Below are positions 48,464 to 55,442 of a DNA stretch of 64,000 nucleotides, piece after piece. Under the pieces are notes generated by a model. It had not been told where the DNA came from. It saw only the letters and a list, made by a program, of their open reading frames with translations, and made no database searches. How positions within the stretch are numbered: position 1 is the stretch's first letter; every line of letters starts with the position of its first letter. Source of the DNA: Trichocoleus sp. FACHB-46 (GTDB lineage: Bacteria; Cyanobacteriota; Cyanobacteriia; FACHB-46); the NCBI RefSeq assembly GCF_014695385.1, contig NZ_JACJOD010000030.1, positions 248,001 through 312,000 of the forward strand. Direction: 5' to 3'. Both the position numbers and the translations under genes were made by a program.

Positions 48464-48733
48464 ATGAACATTATTGCTTGGATCGTTTTAGGACTGATTG
48501 CAGGCGCGATCGCTAAAGCTATCTATCCAGGCCATCAAGGTGGCGGTATTGTCGGCACTATGCTGTTAGGAATTATTGGGGCTTTAGTTGGTGGTAGCTT
48601 GGGCGTCTTCCTGCAAACCGGAACCTTCCAGTTTGCTGCTACTGGGCTGACATTAGGGGGTATATTTCTGGCAGTTCTAGGCGCAGTGATTGCCCTTTTC
48701 CTATGGAGCTTATTGACTCGACGCGCTGCTTAG
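48464..48733 (+). CDS. GlsB/YeaQ/YmgE family small membrane protein, copy 2
   Basis: 89 residues, exactly the length of copy 1 and clearly homologous along the whole length (AGAIAKAIYPGHQGGGIVGTML, shown in part, against AGAIAKAIYPGYQAGGILGT). Three membrane helices. The duplication keeps the N- and C-termini (LLTRRAA against LFTRRAV) and diverges most in the second loop (residues 46-60). A hairpin terminator follows the stop, so the two genes likely share one transcript. Confidence 0.9.
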   Translation: MNIIAWIVLGLIAGAIAKAIYPGHQGGGIVGTMLLGIIGALVGGSLGVFLQTGTFQFAATGLTLGGIFLAVLGAVIALFLWSLLTRRAA

Positions 48734-48757
48734 GTAAGCATGCTTCAGACTACAAAT

Positions 48758-48793
48758 AAAAAAGAGCCAGACTCAAAGCTGACTCTTTTTTTA
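48758..48793 (+). terminator. terminator of the yeaQ-like pair
   Basis: AAGAG-C-CAG and CTG-A-CTCTT form a 9-position stem with one mismatch, followed by seven T's and preceded by A's, so it may also serve the convergent gene at 48811-49029. Confidence 0.8.
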
Positions 48794-48810
48794 TGGGCTC
48801 TAAATGGACT

Positions 48811-49029
48811 TTAATCGATTGAAATCGACTGGGGACCATTATTCCGACCGTTCGGAGTTTCGTGATTGAACGTGGTGTGAGTTGAAGTACCCGCTTGTTG
48901 ATCTAGCCAGCTTTTGACTGGGTCATCAGCCAGGTTTAGCCGAAAAACACCAGAAACTAGTCCTCCTAGAAAAGCCATTGGCTGTCGAGTTAATTCTTTG
49001 AAAATGGGTGTAAGTTCATCAACAAACAT
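48811..49029 (-). CDS. small conserved cyanobacterial protein, 72 aa
   Basis: MFVDELTPIFKELTRQPMAF (first 20 residues) leads to LGGLVSGVFRLNLADDPVKSWLDQQAG, then a polar Asn/Thr-rich tail. The Gly-rich stretch may lie at a membrane surface. I know this pattern as a family in many cyanobacteria with no assigned role. Convergent with the yeaQ-like pair and just downstream of nrdJ. Confidence 0.75.
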   Translation of the reverse strand: MFVDELTPIFKELTRQPMAFLGGLVSGVFRLNLADDPVKSWLDQQAGTSTHTTFNHETPNGRNNGPQSISID

Positions 49030-49131
49030 GGAAGTACTCCTGACAAGAAACCTTTTGCAGAACTAGATTAAAAAGTGATTTTGCCCTGTCGAAATTAACA
49101 GCAGCAACAACACTCTTAGCGTAACGCTCCC

Positions 49132-50193
49132 CTAGTTTTTTGTCTCAGGCATCATGCATTTGTCGCTATCGCAACCTGCTGGTCCTTCAACGGTGGCTTC
49201 TCCAGAGTCATAGCGGCTTAAGGCCGTATAGAAGTTGTCGGTTCTACGGCGTGCCTGCACCCCTTGCTGCAACTGTTCGTAAGTTTCTTGATCAATTTTC
49301 TCAAAAGGCAAACGGGGGAAAGGCGCATCAAAGCGAGCCAGGAGGGCCGCACTAATGTAGCCTTCTTGGTTGGCGATCGCCTGATAAATCCGTTGGGCTA
49401 GTGGCTCAACTTCATCTTCTCGCAGCTCCACCGTGGCACTGGTGTTGTGGGCGGTGTAGTGCTTCTGCACCTGCATATAGAAGTCGAATTGTGCTTCCGC
49501 AGAGAACTTCTCGATCGCGATCTGATCAGCCCCTGGCAAGTTGGCCCAAGGCACTTCGACTGGAATTTCTACCAGCCACTCTGTTACCCGTGGGTCAAAA
49601 GGATCATTCAGCAGGTTGCCATTTTCGTCTTTATCAGACTGAGACGGCACCACGCTGTAACCGTATTCAATACAAGCCAGTGCCACAGGATCATTCTTGC
49701 GGAACGTAATCCGGCGAATGTAGCGTTGAGCTTTAGGTGGGTGCCAACCGGGAGATGCGCCTGTCAGTAATGATTTAGTACCGGAAGGCTGCACAGTGGT
49801 ACAACGGTTAGGACGCTTGATGTCGTGGCGATCGCAGTATTCCCACACTACCCGATGCACAACTTCTTTCCAGCGTGACAGATAGGCTTGCTCCTTCTGC
49901 TTAAACTCTAAGCCAGCCACTGTATCGGGTCTGCCTGCTTCCCACCAGTGCAACCAGTCCACACCAAAAGCTCTGACAAAAAAGTCAAACAGCCCAGTGA
50001 AAGAAACCCCAACAATCGGGTCAACTTCCCGTGACCATTGATAGCGCTCTTCCACAAATTGATGATTCAACAGCGCTGCCACAGAGAGCGCTCCTGCTTT
50101 AAACGCTTCTTCTTGTTCTTGTGGGTTATGAGGGTCTAGCTGATTAAGATGTACCTCCGCTAAATTGCAGTGAAAATCTGAGCCGATAATTTC
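49132..50193 (-). CDS. nrdJ: class II ribonucleotide reductase, C-terminal exon
   Basis: 353 codons that follow the intron: EIIGSDFHCNLAEVHLNQ onward. GVSFTGLFDFFV, GTKSLLTGASPGWHPP, SQSDKDENG and the C-terminal redox pair CDSDKC, which passes electrons to the active-site disulfide, are all present. The exon starts with Glu, the catalytic acid of N-P-C-G-E; it has no start codon of its own, and a TTG-initiated reading at 50196 would use the last intron bases. Joined to the 75-nt exon at 51369-51443 by removal of the intron it gives a 378-residue polypeptide. Uses adenosylcobalamin to start radical reduction of nucleotides. Confidence 0.92.
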   Translation of the reverse strand, partial: EIIGSDFHCNLAEVHLNQLDPHNPQEQEEAFKAGALSVAALLNHQFVEERYQWSREVDPIVGVSFTGLFDFFVRAFGVDWLHWWEAGRPDTVAGLEFKQKEQAYLSRWKEVVHRVVWEYCDRHDIKRPNRCTTVQPSGTKSLLTGASPGWHPPKAQRYIRRITFRKNDPVALACIEYGYSVVPSQSDKDENGNLLNDPFDPRVTEWLVEIPVEVPWANLPGADQIAIEKFSAEAQFDFYMQVQKHYTAHNTSATVELREDEVEPLAQRIYQAIANQEGYISAALLARFDAPFPRLPFEKIDQETYEQLQQGVQARRRTDNFYTALSRYDSGEATVEGPAGCDSDKCMMPETKN

Positions 50194-50205
50194 CAATCTT
50201 TTTTG

Positions 50206-51198
50206 TTATCCTAGAGGCTCTTTATCCCCTAGTTCTAACGCTTCATCATTCGCGTTAGCTCCGAGTACCTTTTCTACCAAAGAACGGAAGTAGTAGAGAA
50301 TTTCCTTGCGATTTGTCATCCGTCCAAGCAGCACCTTGCTTAACGTGCGCTCATCTTGAATTCCAGAGATTTGATAGGCTTGCTGATAAAAACCAGATAA
50401 AACAGGCTTAATTTTGTTGAGCTTAGCTCTCAAAATTGCCTCAGCATTGTCTCTAGCAAATTCAAGAGCTGCCTGCTGAATTTTCTCTTGCTCACCGTGA
50501 GCAAATTTGGAAAACTCACCATTGGCAGCACAGCGATGAGAGCAATATAGACGTTTCTCAGCTTTACCTGGCGTAGTTTCAAAAGTACTACCACAAAACC
50601 TACAGGTAAGACTAACTTTGACGAATCGCTCGTTCAGTATTCTTAGCCGTTGGATATTTTCAGTACTTTTGAGACGAGCCAGATTGCTAGCCAGCCATTT
50701 CTCCTTATACTCAGGGTCACACATTCTTGCTTTTGCTTTTGCGGCAATTTTGGCTCTGGTTGCATCTGAGAATTTAACACCATACCGAGGGTTATTCTCG
50801 CCTGATGTGTCCATTCCAAAGGCTCCAGCCAAGTCTTTCCACTCTTGCTTAAGCTGTTCAAATACAAATGGAGTTGCTTTGATAAGCAGCCTCAAGTCCC
50901 GCTCTTGAAAAATTTTAACTTTGACATTTTGATCAACCTCAAATTGCTGAATTCTTGGTAGATCAAGTGCATAGTTAAATCCACCTTTAATCTCGACATA
51001 CTCTTGGGAATTTATCAGGTAGAAGTCTGGCTTGTAACTTCCGCCATTGGAAAGCTGAAACGTTTTCAACTCATAGCTCCAGGCAAGATTTAGATAATCG
51101 AGATATCTAGCATAGATGTATTCCAGAGTGGACTTAAGGTAGTAACCCTTGTAGTGACCGCAATAAGTTCTTCCGTTCATTGATAGCCCGACACTCAT
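50206..51198 (-). CDS. intron-encoded homing endonuclease-like protein (PD-(D/E)XK-type with NUMOD3 and zinc-finger-like parts)
   Basis: About 330 residues from ATG 51198; in-frame sequence extends upstream to a TTG at 51234, but that lies in the presumed intron core. N-terminal domain: STLEYIYARYLD, WSYELKTF, SYKPDFYL and YVEIKGG give the E...E...PD-x10-E-x-K pattern of PD-(D/E)XK nucleases. Then a NUMOD3-like segment (GENNPRYGVKFSDATRAKI), a basic stretch, and a Cys4-like finger (CRFCG ... YCSHRC). The helical C-terminus is rich in charged residues. The combination is typical of enzymes that cut an intronless allele and cause intron homing. Activity and target are inferred; the likely target is intronless nrdJ around the N-P-C-G-E codons. 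Confidence 0.82.
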   Translation of the reverse strand: MSVGLSMNGRTYCGHYKGYYLKSTLEYIYARYLDYLNLAWSYELKTFQLSNGGSYKPDFYLINSQEYVEIKGGFNYALDLPRIQQFEVDQNVKVKIFQERDLRLLIKATPFVFEQLKQEWKDLAGAFGMDTSGENNPRYGVKFSDATRAKIAAKAKARMCDPEYKEKWLASNLARLKSTENIQRLRILNERFVKVSLTCRFCGSTFETTPGKAEKRLYCSHRCAANGEFSKFAHGEQEKIQQAALEFARDNAEAILRAKLNKIKPVLSGFYQQAYQISGIQDERTLSKVLLGRMTNRKEILYYFRSLVEKVLGANANDEALELGDKEPLG

Positions 51199-51227
51199 GG
51201 AAAGATTATATTCTAAAAGAAAATTAT

Positions 51228-51241
51228 AGTACAAAAGTACT
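51228..51241 (-). promoter_or_regulatory. palindrome fitting the cyanobacterial LexA box, abutting a TATAAT box
   Basis: AGTACTTTTGTACT matches the published cyanobacterial LexA consensus RGTACNNNDGTWCB at every position. TATAAT follows at once (51228-51223), and a second TATAAT is at 51210-51205, 7 nt before the endonuclease ATG. The site suggests an intron-internal promoter that LexA might control. It also overlaps the presumed P7 strand, so the symmetry could serve RNA folding instead. Confidence 0.45.
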
Positions 51242-51368
51242 TAATCTTTTAGGTTCACTTTCTACTCTGTACGGTGCTAAAAGCGTTTTACGGCTTCTAG
51301 TTACCACGGGATTAGCATCTCAGCCTTCCCCGTTTTTGCCGGGTTTTTAACGTGAGGCAAAATTATCT

Positions 51369-51443
51369 ACCACACGGATTGAGTCCGTAGCAGGACATTC
51401 TGTGTTCTAGCTCAAGTTCGATCGCATCCATATTGATTGACAT
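51369..51443 (-). CDS. nrdJ: class II ribonucleotide reductase, short exon carrying the catalytic Cys
   Basis: 25 codons from ATG 51443: MSINMDAIELELEHRM, then SCYGLNPCG up to the 5' splice site. Asn and Cys of NPCG are the active-site residues equivalent to those that carry the thiyl radical in RNR. The ATG has AGGAG at 51455-51451 with 7-nt spacing. This reading frame is +1 to the upstream nrdJ frame, whose TAG stop (51456-51454) overlaps the AGGAG. Either this is a genuine start of a C-terminal subunit, or the remains of an uninterrupted gene after a one-base insertion. Confidence 0.75.
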
Positions 51444-51453
51444 CTGGTATCTC

Positions 51454-52659
51454 CTAATTGAAACCGTTACTTGTTGTGTTTTTGCTCTCAATTAAGAGCG
51501 TTTTCAAGTAAGACTTGGCTGCTTCTCTAGATTCCCCATAGAGTTTCAAAAACTTCTCTCGCTTCTCAGGGGTGTCAAGTAAGTCACAGTTAGCCCGAGC
51601 GATCGCTTCTGGTGCGTATTGAATCGCGCCTTCCCCAGAGTAAAACTGCTTGCGAACTGCTTCGATACACTCCTGCTCAGAGGGTTGGCGGTGGAACACC
51701 CTCGTATGGTTTGCCATCCGTAGAGCATCACGTTCGGGGTCAATGCGCCAGTTACCTTCTGCGTCTTGCTGCCATAGGTTATCCTTGGCTGTTGCAAATT
51801 CTGCATCGTCGCTATCCCCTTGACGCATACCTGCGCTGCGCCGAATGTTTCCGGCGACAATCGTCACAGCGGCAGCATCGATCAACAGGCAGCATTCCAC
51901 AGAGTTTAACTGGCGACCCACGGCGCGGTTCAAGATTGTGGCGCAGCGATCGTAGAGTTCGGGGAGCTTGATCGGGTTTGCAACACCACCAAAACCTTTT
52001 AAGGTTTCGCCCGCCGGACGGACATCGCTTAGATTTACGACTACTTGGACTTCACCAGAGAAGCGATCGCTGCTAGAAAGTTCAAGCAAAGACTGATAGG
52101 ACTTCACCCAACCTTGGCGACTGTCCCCCACGTTGATTTGAACTTGGTTGCCTTCAATCTTGACTTCCGTAGTGGCGCGGCGCTGCTCGGCGGGAGTGGT
52201 GCCGATTTCGCCTGCAACGGTGACATTTAATCGGTTGCGGATGGCAGGTAAGCGGTTGATATACTTGGGTTCTAAAATGGCACCTGTGCCGCAGCCTTGC
52301 ATGGCAAGATCCATCATCAAGCCGAAAGCCCGCCAGTCAATCACGTTGGTGCTGGTGCAGTTGTAAGCACCGGAAAAGTTTTCTTGTTTTTCGATCCAGT
52401 CGGTGCCCCCAATCCACAGCCAACGACCGGATGGCAAGCTTTTGATCTGGTATTGCATCCGTCGCAGCAAATCGACTTCGGCGTCGGTGAGCTTACCCAG
52501 TTTGGCGATGCCTTCAATTGTACGATCGCAGACTTGTTCCCAGGTTTCACGCCGACCGTCGGTTCTACGGCTGTAAGTCCTAAAGAACACTGCGTTAGCC
52601 GTGGGTGCTGTTTCAGGGAATTGGCTAGTTGGGCGTACCCGCTCTAGATCTTGAACCAT
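51454..52659 (-). CDS. nrdJ: class II ribonucleotide reductase, N-terminal part
   Basis: 401 residues, cytoplasmic. It supplies deoxynucleotides together with the C-terminal part. SGAYNCTSTNVIDW carries the N-terminal Cys of the redox-active pair; MMDLAMQGCGTGAI, GNIRRSAGMRQGDSDD and FYSGEGAIQYAPEA are class II blocks. The homologous sequence runs to SYLKTLLIESK; the last eight residues (NTTSNGFN) look out of frame before TAG. Skipping one A in the AAAAA run at 51479-51483 opens a stop-free frame into the N-P-C-G exon. No cobalamin riboswitch or complete NrdR box pair is evident upstream. Split class II enzymes are known (NrdJa/NrdJb), so loss of function cannot be assumed. Confidence 0.92.
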   Translation of the reverse strand: MVQDLERVRPTSQFPETAPTANAVFFRTYSRRTDGRRETWEQVCDRTIEGIAKLGKLTDAEVDLLRRMQYQIKSLPSGRWLWIGGTDWIEKQENFSGAYNCTSTNVIDWRAFGLMMDLAMQGCGTGAILEPKYINRLPAIRNRLNVTVAGEIGTTPAEQRRATTEVKIEGNQVQINVGDSRQGWVKSYQSLLELSSSDRFSGEVQVVVNLSDVRPAGETLKGFGGVANPIKLPELYDRCATILNRAVGRQLNSVECCLLIDAAAVTIVAGNIRRSAGMRQGDSDDAEFATAKDNLWQQDAEGNWRIDPERDALRMANHTRVFHRQPSEQECIEAVRKQFYSGEGAIQYAPEAIARANCDLLDTPEKREKFLKLYGESREAAKSYLKTLLIESKNTTSNGFN

Positions 52660-52882
52660 AGATAAAGTCCCGCTGTTATGAGCCTAAACCGAATATTTTA
52701 CAGATATAGCGCTGAGAAATTAAAACAAATAGAAATTTGCACTATCGATAGCGCTTTACTGCTCAAAAGAGCTTCAAGCAGAGCACTTTAGTATATATCG
52801 GTTGAACTTCACTTGGGAGTGCGGTGCAGATCTTGAATCTCTGCAATACTTGAAATCTTAAAGTCGCGTTAGAAAGCTTGTG

Positions 52883-53464
52883 ATGTCCCTTGCGCCTTGG
52901 CGATCGCCCCTCTCTCGTGCCTTACATCGCAACCGTAGTCAGCCCGAGGCTCGTTTCTTACAATTGGCCACCATTCAACTCAACGGTCAACCTGCCAACC
53001 GTACCGTAGTGTTTCGGGGCTTTTTGAATGACACGGACCAATTGAAGTTTGTGACTGATACCCGGAGCGAGAAGACAGAGCAAATTGAGCAGAATCCCAA
53101 AGCAGAAGCCTGCTGGTATTTCATCAAAACCAGGGAGCAGTTTCGGATTGCGGGGACTCTCACCTTAATCCACGCCACTGATCCGGACTCAGCACTACAA
53201 CAAGCACGAAAAACCGCGTGGCAAGAGCTTTCTGATGCAGCGCGTCTACAATTCGCTTGGCCTACACCGGGAGAACCAAGAGCAGATACTGCTGCATTTG
53301 CACCTCAGCCCCCCGACAATACAGAGCCATTGCCATACTTTTGCTTACTGCTCCTAGAACCAGAGCGAGTAGATCATCTAGAGCTGCGCGGAGAACCCCA
53401 AAACCGTTGTCTCTACCAGCGCGACCAAAATCAAGTTTGGTCTGCTCAGGCGATTAATCCCTAA
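52883..53464 (+). CDS. pyridoxamine 5'-phosphate oxidase-related FMN-binding protein
   Basis: 193 residues from ATG 52883 (a GTG one codon earlier is possible). PPOX split-barrel: SRALHRNRSQPEARFLQLATI, NGQPANRTVVFRGF, TDTRSEKTEQIEQNPKAEACWYF (family arrangement, quoted in parts) and the C-terminal ERVDHLELRG. The order matches the cyanobacterial/alga branch of Pyridox_oxase_2 rather than true PdxH, whose PLP-binding C-terminal RxR is absent. Likely binds FMN; substrate unknown. Diverges from nrdJ. Confidence 0.85.
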   Translation: MSLAPWRSPLSRALHRNRSQPEARFLQLATIQLNGQPANRTVVFRGFLNDTDQLKFVTDTRSEKTEQIEQNPKAEACWYFIKTREQFRIAGTLTLIHATDPDSALQQARKTAWQELSDAARLQFAWPTPGEPRADTAAFAPQPPDNTEPLPYFCLLLLEPERVDHLELRGEPQNRCLYQRDQNQVWSAQAINP

Positions 53465-53477
53465 CCAACTAACTTTG

Positions 53478-54305
53478 TTAGATACCGCCGCCATCCAAAA
53501 ACTGCTCAATTACCTTGTCGCGTAATCGGCAGCTAGGTGAAGTTTGACTGACTTCAGGTTCCGTCTCTTGATTGGACTGCTCTGGCTCAGCAGCATTGGA
53601 GCAACCAACAGGGACAGCGATCGCGTAATTTGGCTCACTTACTTCGCGGTAATAGCTATTTGTCAAAGATTGCCGACCTTGCAGCAGTTGCAACTGTTGC
53701 TCCATGAGTTCAATGCGATCGACCAAAGCTCGAATAACTTCGGCTTCAGAGTCTGGCAAGCGGCCATGCTCTAGTGGCCCAACACGCTCACCAGCCCGGT
53801 AGACAACTCGACCTGGAACGCCAACGACAGTGCAATCTGAAGGCACATCCCGCAACACTACAGAACCCGCCCCAATTCGGACATTGCTACCGACTTGGAT
53901 GTTGCCTAAAACTTTAGCGCCTGCTCCTACGACTACGTTTTCGCCCAGAGTTGGGTGACGTTTGCCACTTTCCTTCCCTGTACCCCCTAGCGTTACGCCT
54001 TGGTAGATTAAGGCGTAATCCCCTACGATCGCCGTTTCACCGACCACTACTCCCATACCGTGGTCAATAAAAACGCCCTTACCAATCGTCGCGCCTGGGT
54101 GAATCTCAATTCCCGTCAGAAAACGCGCCAGGTGGGAGATTAACCGGGGAAAGAACGGAATTCCAAGCTTATATAGCCAATGAGCTGGTCGATGAAAAAG
54201 TAATGCTTGCAGACCTGGATAGCAAAATAAAACTTCCAACCAGTTACGAGCCGCTGGGTCACGCTCAAAAATAATGCGGAAGTCAGTGATTAGGGTTGCT
54301 AGCAC
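53478..54305 (-). CDS. cysE: serine O-acetyltransferase
   Basis: 275 residues from GTG 54305, chosen because GAGGGTGA sits 5 nt upstream; TTG 54326 and ATG 54320 are in-frame alternatives. Acetylates serine with acetyl-CoA for cysteine synthesis. [23 protein letters not shown] opens the N-terminal helices (quoted in part), followed by the left-handed beta-helix hexapeptides: [35 protein letters not shown] and [18 protein letters not shown]. The C-terminal about 60 residues are a poorly conserved extension with a Glu/Gln-rich stretch. Feedback control by cysteine is a family property. Confidence 0.94.
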   Translation of the reverse strand: MLATLITDFRIIFERDPAARNWLEVLFCYPGLQALLFHRPAHWLYKLGIPFFPRLISHLARFLTGIEIHPGATIGKGVFIDHGMGVVVGETAIVGDYALIYQGVTLGGTGKESGKRHPTLGENVVVGAGAKVLGNIQVGSNVRIGAGSVVLRDVPSDCTVVGVPGRVVYRAGERVGPLEHGRLPDSEAEVIRALVDRIELMEQQLQLLQGRQSLTNSYYREVSEPNYAIAVPVGCSNAAEPEQSNQETEPEVSQTSPSCRLRDKVIEQFLDGGGI

Positions 54306-54422
54306 GAGTATCACCCTCATTGGCAAGACAGGCCACTCACTATCTTAGCGTTCCTAGGGTTCTTCGCTGCGTGGTTCCCATAACCTCAGTGTCCCTGATG
54401 CCGCTTTGAAACTAGTCCCAAC

Positions 54423-54905
54423 TTATTGTTGCGCTGTGAGTGTATATTTCCACCTTGCGCCTGCATCAAAAGTACCTACCCAAATCTCATAGGTACCAGC
54501 AGACCACTTTGGCTGACTGACGCTAGCATCCTTATTGGAGCCTGTATCATCTCCACACAAAACAGTGTTATTCGGCCCTTTCACAACTAAGGTGGTGTCT
54601 TTGCCTTGAGTATCTACTTGGAGCTGTAGCCGCGAAAAATCCTTTTGCAACACCATAATGTGATCAGGCTGGGTATCGCCAAATCCCAAGCAACGCTTTC
54701 CCTCGCGATCGCTGTTAGCAATGGAGGGTAAAGAATAAGAGCCCCCTGTGAAGCCTCGTGCAGTTCCAGCGGCACGCGAGAAGCCAGGAGAGAGATTTAA
54801 GGTGCGAAAGTTAGCTGATTCCGCTAAAACAGGCACTACTTTTGCAGCACTTAGTAAGATAAAGCAGCCTAAGGTTGTGAATTTAAATGCAGTTGAAATT
54901 GACAT
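54423..54905 (-). CDS. secreted protein with pre-peptidase-C-like beta-sandwich
   Basis: 160 residues. Signal peptide (about 8-29, cleavage after VLAES). The mature part includes KRCLGFGDTQPDHIMVLQ, VDTQGKDTTLVVKGP, TVLCGDDTGSN and AGTYEIWVGTF, a pattern like the PPC (bacterial pre-peptidase C-terminal) beta-sandwich used for surface or periplasmic binding. Two Cys could pair. No catalytic domain, so a stand-alone extracytoplasmic domain. Role unknown. Confidence 0.75.
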   Translation of the reverse strand: MSISTAFKFTTLGCFILLSAAKVVPVLAESANFRTLNLSPGFSRAAGTARGFTGGSYSLPSIANSDREGKRCLGFGDTQPDHIMVLQKDFSRLQLQVDTQGKDTTLVVKGPNNTVLCGDDTGSNKDASVSQPKWSAGTYEIWVGTFDAGARWKYTLTAQQ

Positions 54906-55020
54906 AGCAACGTCCTCTCATATAACCCTCATAAATTTAAGTGTGCAGATTACCGAAGCTACTTGAATAGTGACGAAGCATTGATCACTCAAGTGCCCTG
55001 CTCATGCCATCGGAGAGACT

Positions 55021-55179
55021 ATGCTCGCAATTATTATCGTGACTCTAGTATTTGCTGGCTTGCTGCTAGCAAATGCATTGGTTTTGTTGCCTCTAGGAAC
55101 CTTAAGCCTGATACAAGTGCCTCACTGGCTTGGCTTGATATTCCTTGTAGCCTTAGCAGCTTGGTTTTTAGGTGACTGA
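55021..55179 (+). CDS. small two-helix membrane protein, 52 aa
   Basis: 52 codons, ATG 55021 preceded by GGAGAG with 3-5 nt spacing. MLAIIIVTLVFAGLLLANAL is a first transmembrane helix; LGLIFLVALAAWFLGD is a second. Between them lies a short loop with LLPLGTLSLIQVPHW. Hydrophobic, no polar catalytic residues. A longer frame over the same bases (54963-55175) has no membrane or family character and looks like its shadow. Similarity to a known photosynthetic subunit was not recognised. Confidence 0.6.
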   Translation: MLAIIIVTLVFAGLLLANALVLLPLGTLSLIQVPHWLGLIFLVALAAWFLGD

Positions 55180-55442
55180 GTCAAAAGGGCTACAAAATCA
55201 CTGTAGCGGAATTTGCCCATCAGTAATTAATTCATCAATTAATGTATCAATTTTAACTATAATGACCTAGGGTGCAGGCTCTAAACTACGGTTTTGCTGA
55301 TATGTTTCTAGCTGCGAGTCAGGCACTCTCAAGAAAGATGGCTAGCAAACCAAGGTCTATGCATTCATGGCCTATCCTAGAAACATTCAAAAAAGCTTTA
55401 GGTATACTGAAAAGTTTCTAGGTACCTCGCTCAAAAATTAAT

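Larger units (their letters stand above)
50194..51368 (-). mobile_element. group I intron within nrdJ
   Basis: 1175 nt. The upstream exon ends ...CGTGTGGT with the required T and the intron ends in G. P1: exon CGUGUGGU (51376-51369) pairs with the guide sequence GCCUCACG (51358-51351), six Watson-Crick pairs, one U-U mismatch and the diagnostic U.G at the splice site. P10: the downstream exon GAAAUUAUC (50193-50185) pairs over nine bases with GAUAAUUUU (51367-51359), immediately 5' of the guide, as expected. A bulged P7-like helix ACAGAGTA/TACTTTTGT is at about 51270-51263 with 51239-51231. The rest holds an endonuclease-type ORF ending 12 nt before the 3' splice site. No HIP1 octamer occurs inside, in contrast to the host sequence. 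Confidence 0.9.

Noticed and set aside
50194-51368. Intein or group II intron in nrdJ
   Set aside because: An intein would be in frame with Cys/Ser at the start and His-Asn at its end, which are absent, and stops separate the ORF from both exons. Group II ends (GTGYG at the 5' site, AY at the 3' site) are absent, whereas P1 and P10 of a group I intron are exact.
54963-55175. 70-codon frame over the small membrane protein gene
   Set aside because: Sequence is irregular and Cys-rich; the alternative frame at 55021 has a Shine-Dalgarno and two clean helices.
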